Below the pieces are notes generated by a model, which made no database searches, had not been told where the DNA came from, and was given only the letters and a program-made list of their open reading frames with translations. The translations under genes were made by a program, and so were the position numbers. Below are positions 63,551 to 64,000 of a DNA stretch of 64,000 nt, piece after piece. Within the stretch, counting starts at the first letter, position 1, and each line of letters opens with the position of its first letter. The DNA is from an uncultured Bacteroidota bacterium (GTDB taxonomy: Bacteria > Bacteroidota > Bacteroidia > Flavobacteriales > Flavobacteriaceae), in contig CACKBZ010000002.1 in the NCBI GenBank assembly GCA_902598525.1, forward strand, positions 124,001 through 188,000. Reading direction: 5' to 3'.

Positions 63551-64000
63551 CTAAACTACACCTTGAGCAAGCATAGCATCAGCTACTTTTACAAATCCAG
63601 CAATATTTGCCCCTTTTACGTAATTTATATCATCTTTATATGAACCATAATTAACACAAGAAGAGTGAATATCAGACATTATTTCTTTAAGTTTCCCATC
63701 TACAACATCTCTCGTCCAAGTATATCTTAAAGAGTTTTGAGCCATCTCTAGTCCTGAAACTGCAACACCACCTGCATTTGAGGCTTTACCTGGAGCAAAT
63801 AATACTTTATTTTTTAAAAATAATTCAATTGCTTCTGGTGTACATGGCATATTTGCCCCTTCACCAACAGTAGTACAGCCGTTATCAACAAGGGATTTAG
63901 CATCATGCTTATTTAACTCATTTTGAGTGGCACATGGTATTGCAACATCACATTTAATATTCCATGGAGATTTTTTTGAATGAAATTCTGCTCTACTATA
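63551..64000 (-). CDS. gdhA: Glutamate dehydrogenase (NADP-type), N-terminus cut off by window edge
   Basis: Only the C-terminal 149 residues are inside the window; translation beyond the ORF track start gives SRAEFHSKKSPWNIKCDVAIPCA, then NELNKHDAK and GCTTVGEGANMPCTPEAIELF, typical of hexameric NADP-dependent GDH. The remainder (FAPGKASNAGGVAVSGLEMAQNS, ending ADAMLAQGVV) is characteristic. It converts 2-oxoglutarate and ammonia to glutamate. recO starts 1 base after its stop. Confidence 0.95.
   Translation of the reverse strand, partial: YSRAEFHSKKSPWNIKCDVAIPCATQNELNKHDAKSLVDNGCTTVGEGANMPCTPEAIELFLKNKVLFAPGKASNAGGVAVSGLEMAQNSLRYTWTRDVVDGKLKEIMSDIHSSCVNYGSYKDDINYVKGANIAGFVKVADAMLAQGVV

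Overview
The window reads as a stretch of chromosome from a low-GC, probably marine, member of the Flavobacteriia (Bacteroidota). Support comes from the gene content and order (ileS-TraR/DksA-like-lspA; divergent ribE/pdxA followed by DUF177-rpmF-fabH-accB-accC), two TonB-dependent receptors, a SufS-like LVIVD/YncE cluster, and several matches to the Bacteroidota -7 promoter element TAnnTTTG. No species name can be supported from the sequence alone.

Layout. 1-8.5 kb: mnmG (cut by the left edge), ybeY with a perfect parS site in its last codons, gltX, an SPFH protein, glnS, folB, tRNA-Cys and rnr. 8.5-8.9 kb: a 414-base, very AT-rich gene-free region, where third-codon-position strand bias appears to flip. 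8.9-15.4 kb: rpiB, a GNAT protein, rnpA, an MBL hydrolase, lepA, dusB, an ABC-type permease and rbfA. 15.46-16.22 kb: a tRNA(CAU) whose 3' end is duplicated 653 bases downstream, bracketing one small membrane-protein gene and two tandem hairpins; this looks like a tiny tRNA-integrated island or its remnant. 16.2-22.7 kb: small accessory proteins, a flavin monooxygenase/Na+-symporter pair, an acyl-CoA dehydrogenase and a DUF975-like membrane protein. 22.8-29.3 kb: katG followed closely by LVIVD-repeat, YncE-type and cysteine-desulfurase-like genes. 29.3-38.3 kb: a Stealth-type sugar-phosphate transferase with an XRE regulator and an operator array, a YceI/mini-CDGSH/FMN-reductase operon, a methyltransferase/phosphatase/membrane operon, a Tat-exported TIM-barrel protein, a serine hydrolase, a 2OG oxygenase and ribE. 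38.3-47.2 kb: housekeeping genes for vitamin B6, lipid, Asp-family amino acid and nucleotide metabolism, plus rsmI and recJ. 47.3-64 kb: two TonB receptors, pgi, an M23 peptidase, uvrC, 5-formyl-THF cyclo-ligase, lspA, ileS, a frame-disrupted recO and gdhA (cut by the right edge).

Most of the window is ordinary core genome with tightly packed, often 1-4 base overlapping operons. The most noteworthy points are the parS site inside ybeY together with the composition flip 7 kb away, the tRNA-flanked mini-island, a 27-residue CDGSH-type iron-sulfur ORF missed by the ORF track, a four-site operator array in front of the XRE/Stealth pair, and recO split by a roughly 10-base deletion. No CRISPR array, insertion sequence, prophage or recognisable defence system was seen. 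All calls were made by eye from translated motifs; nothing was searched against a database.
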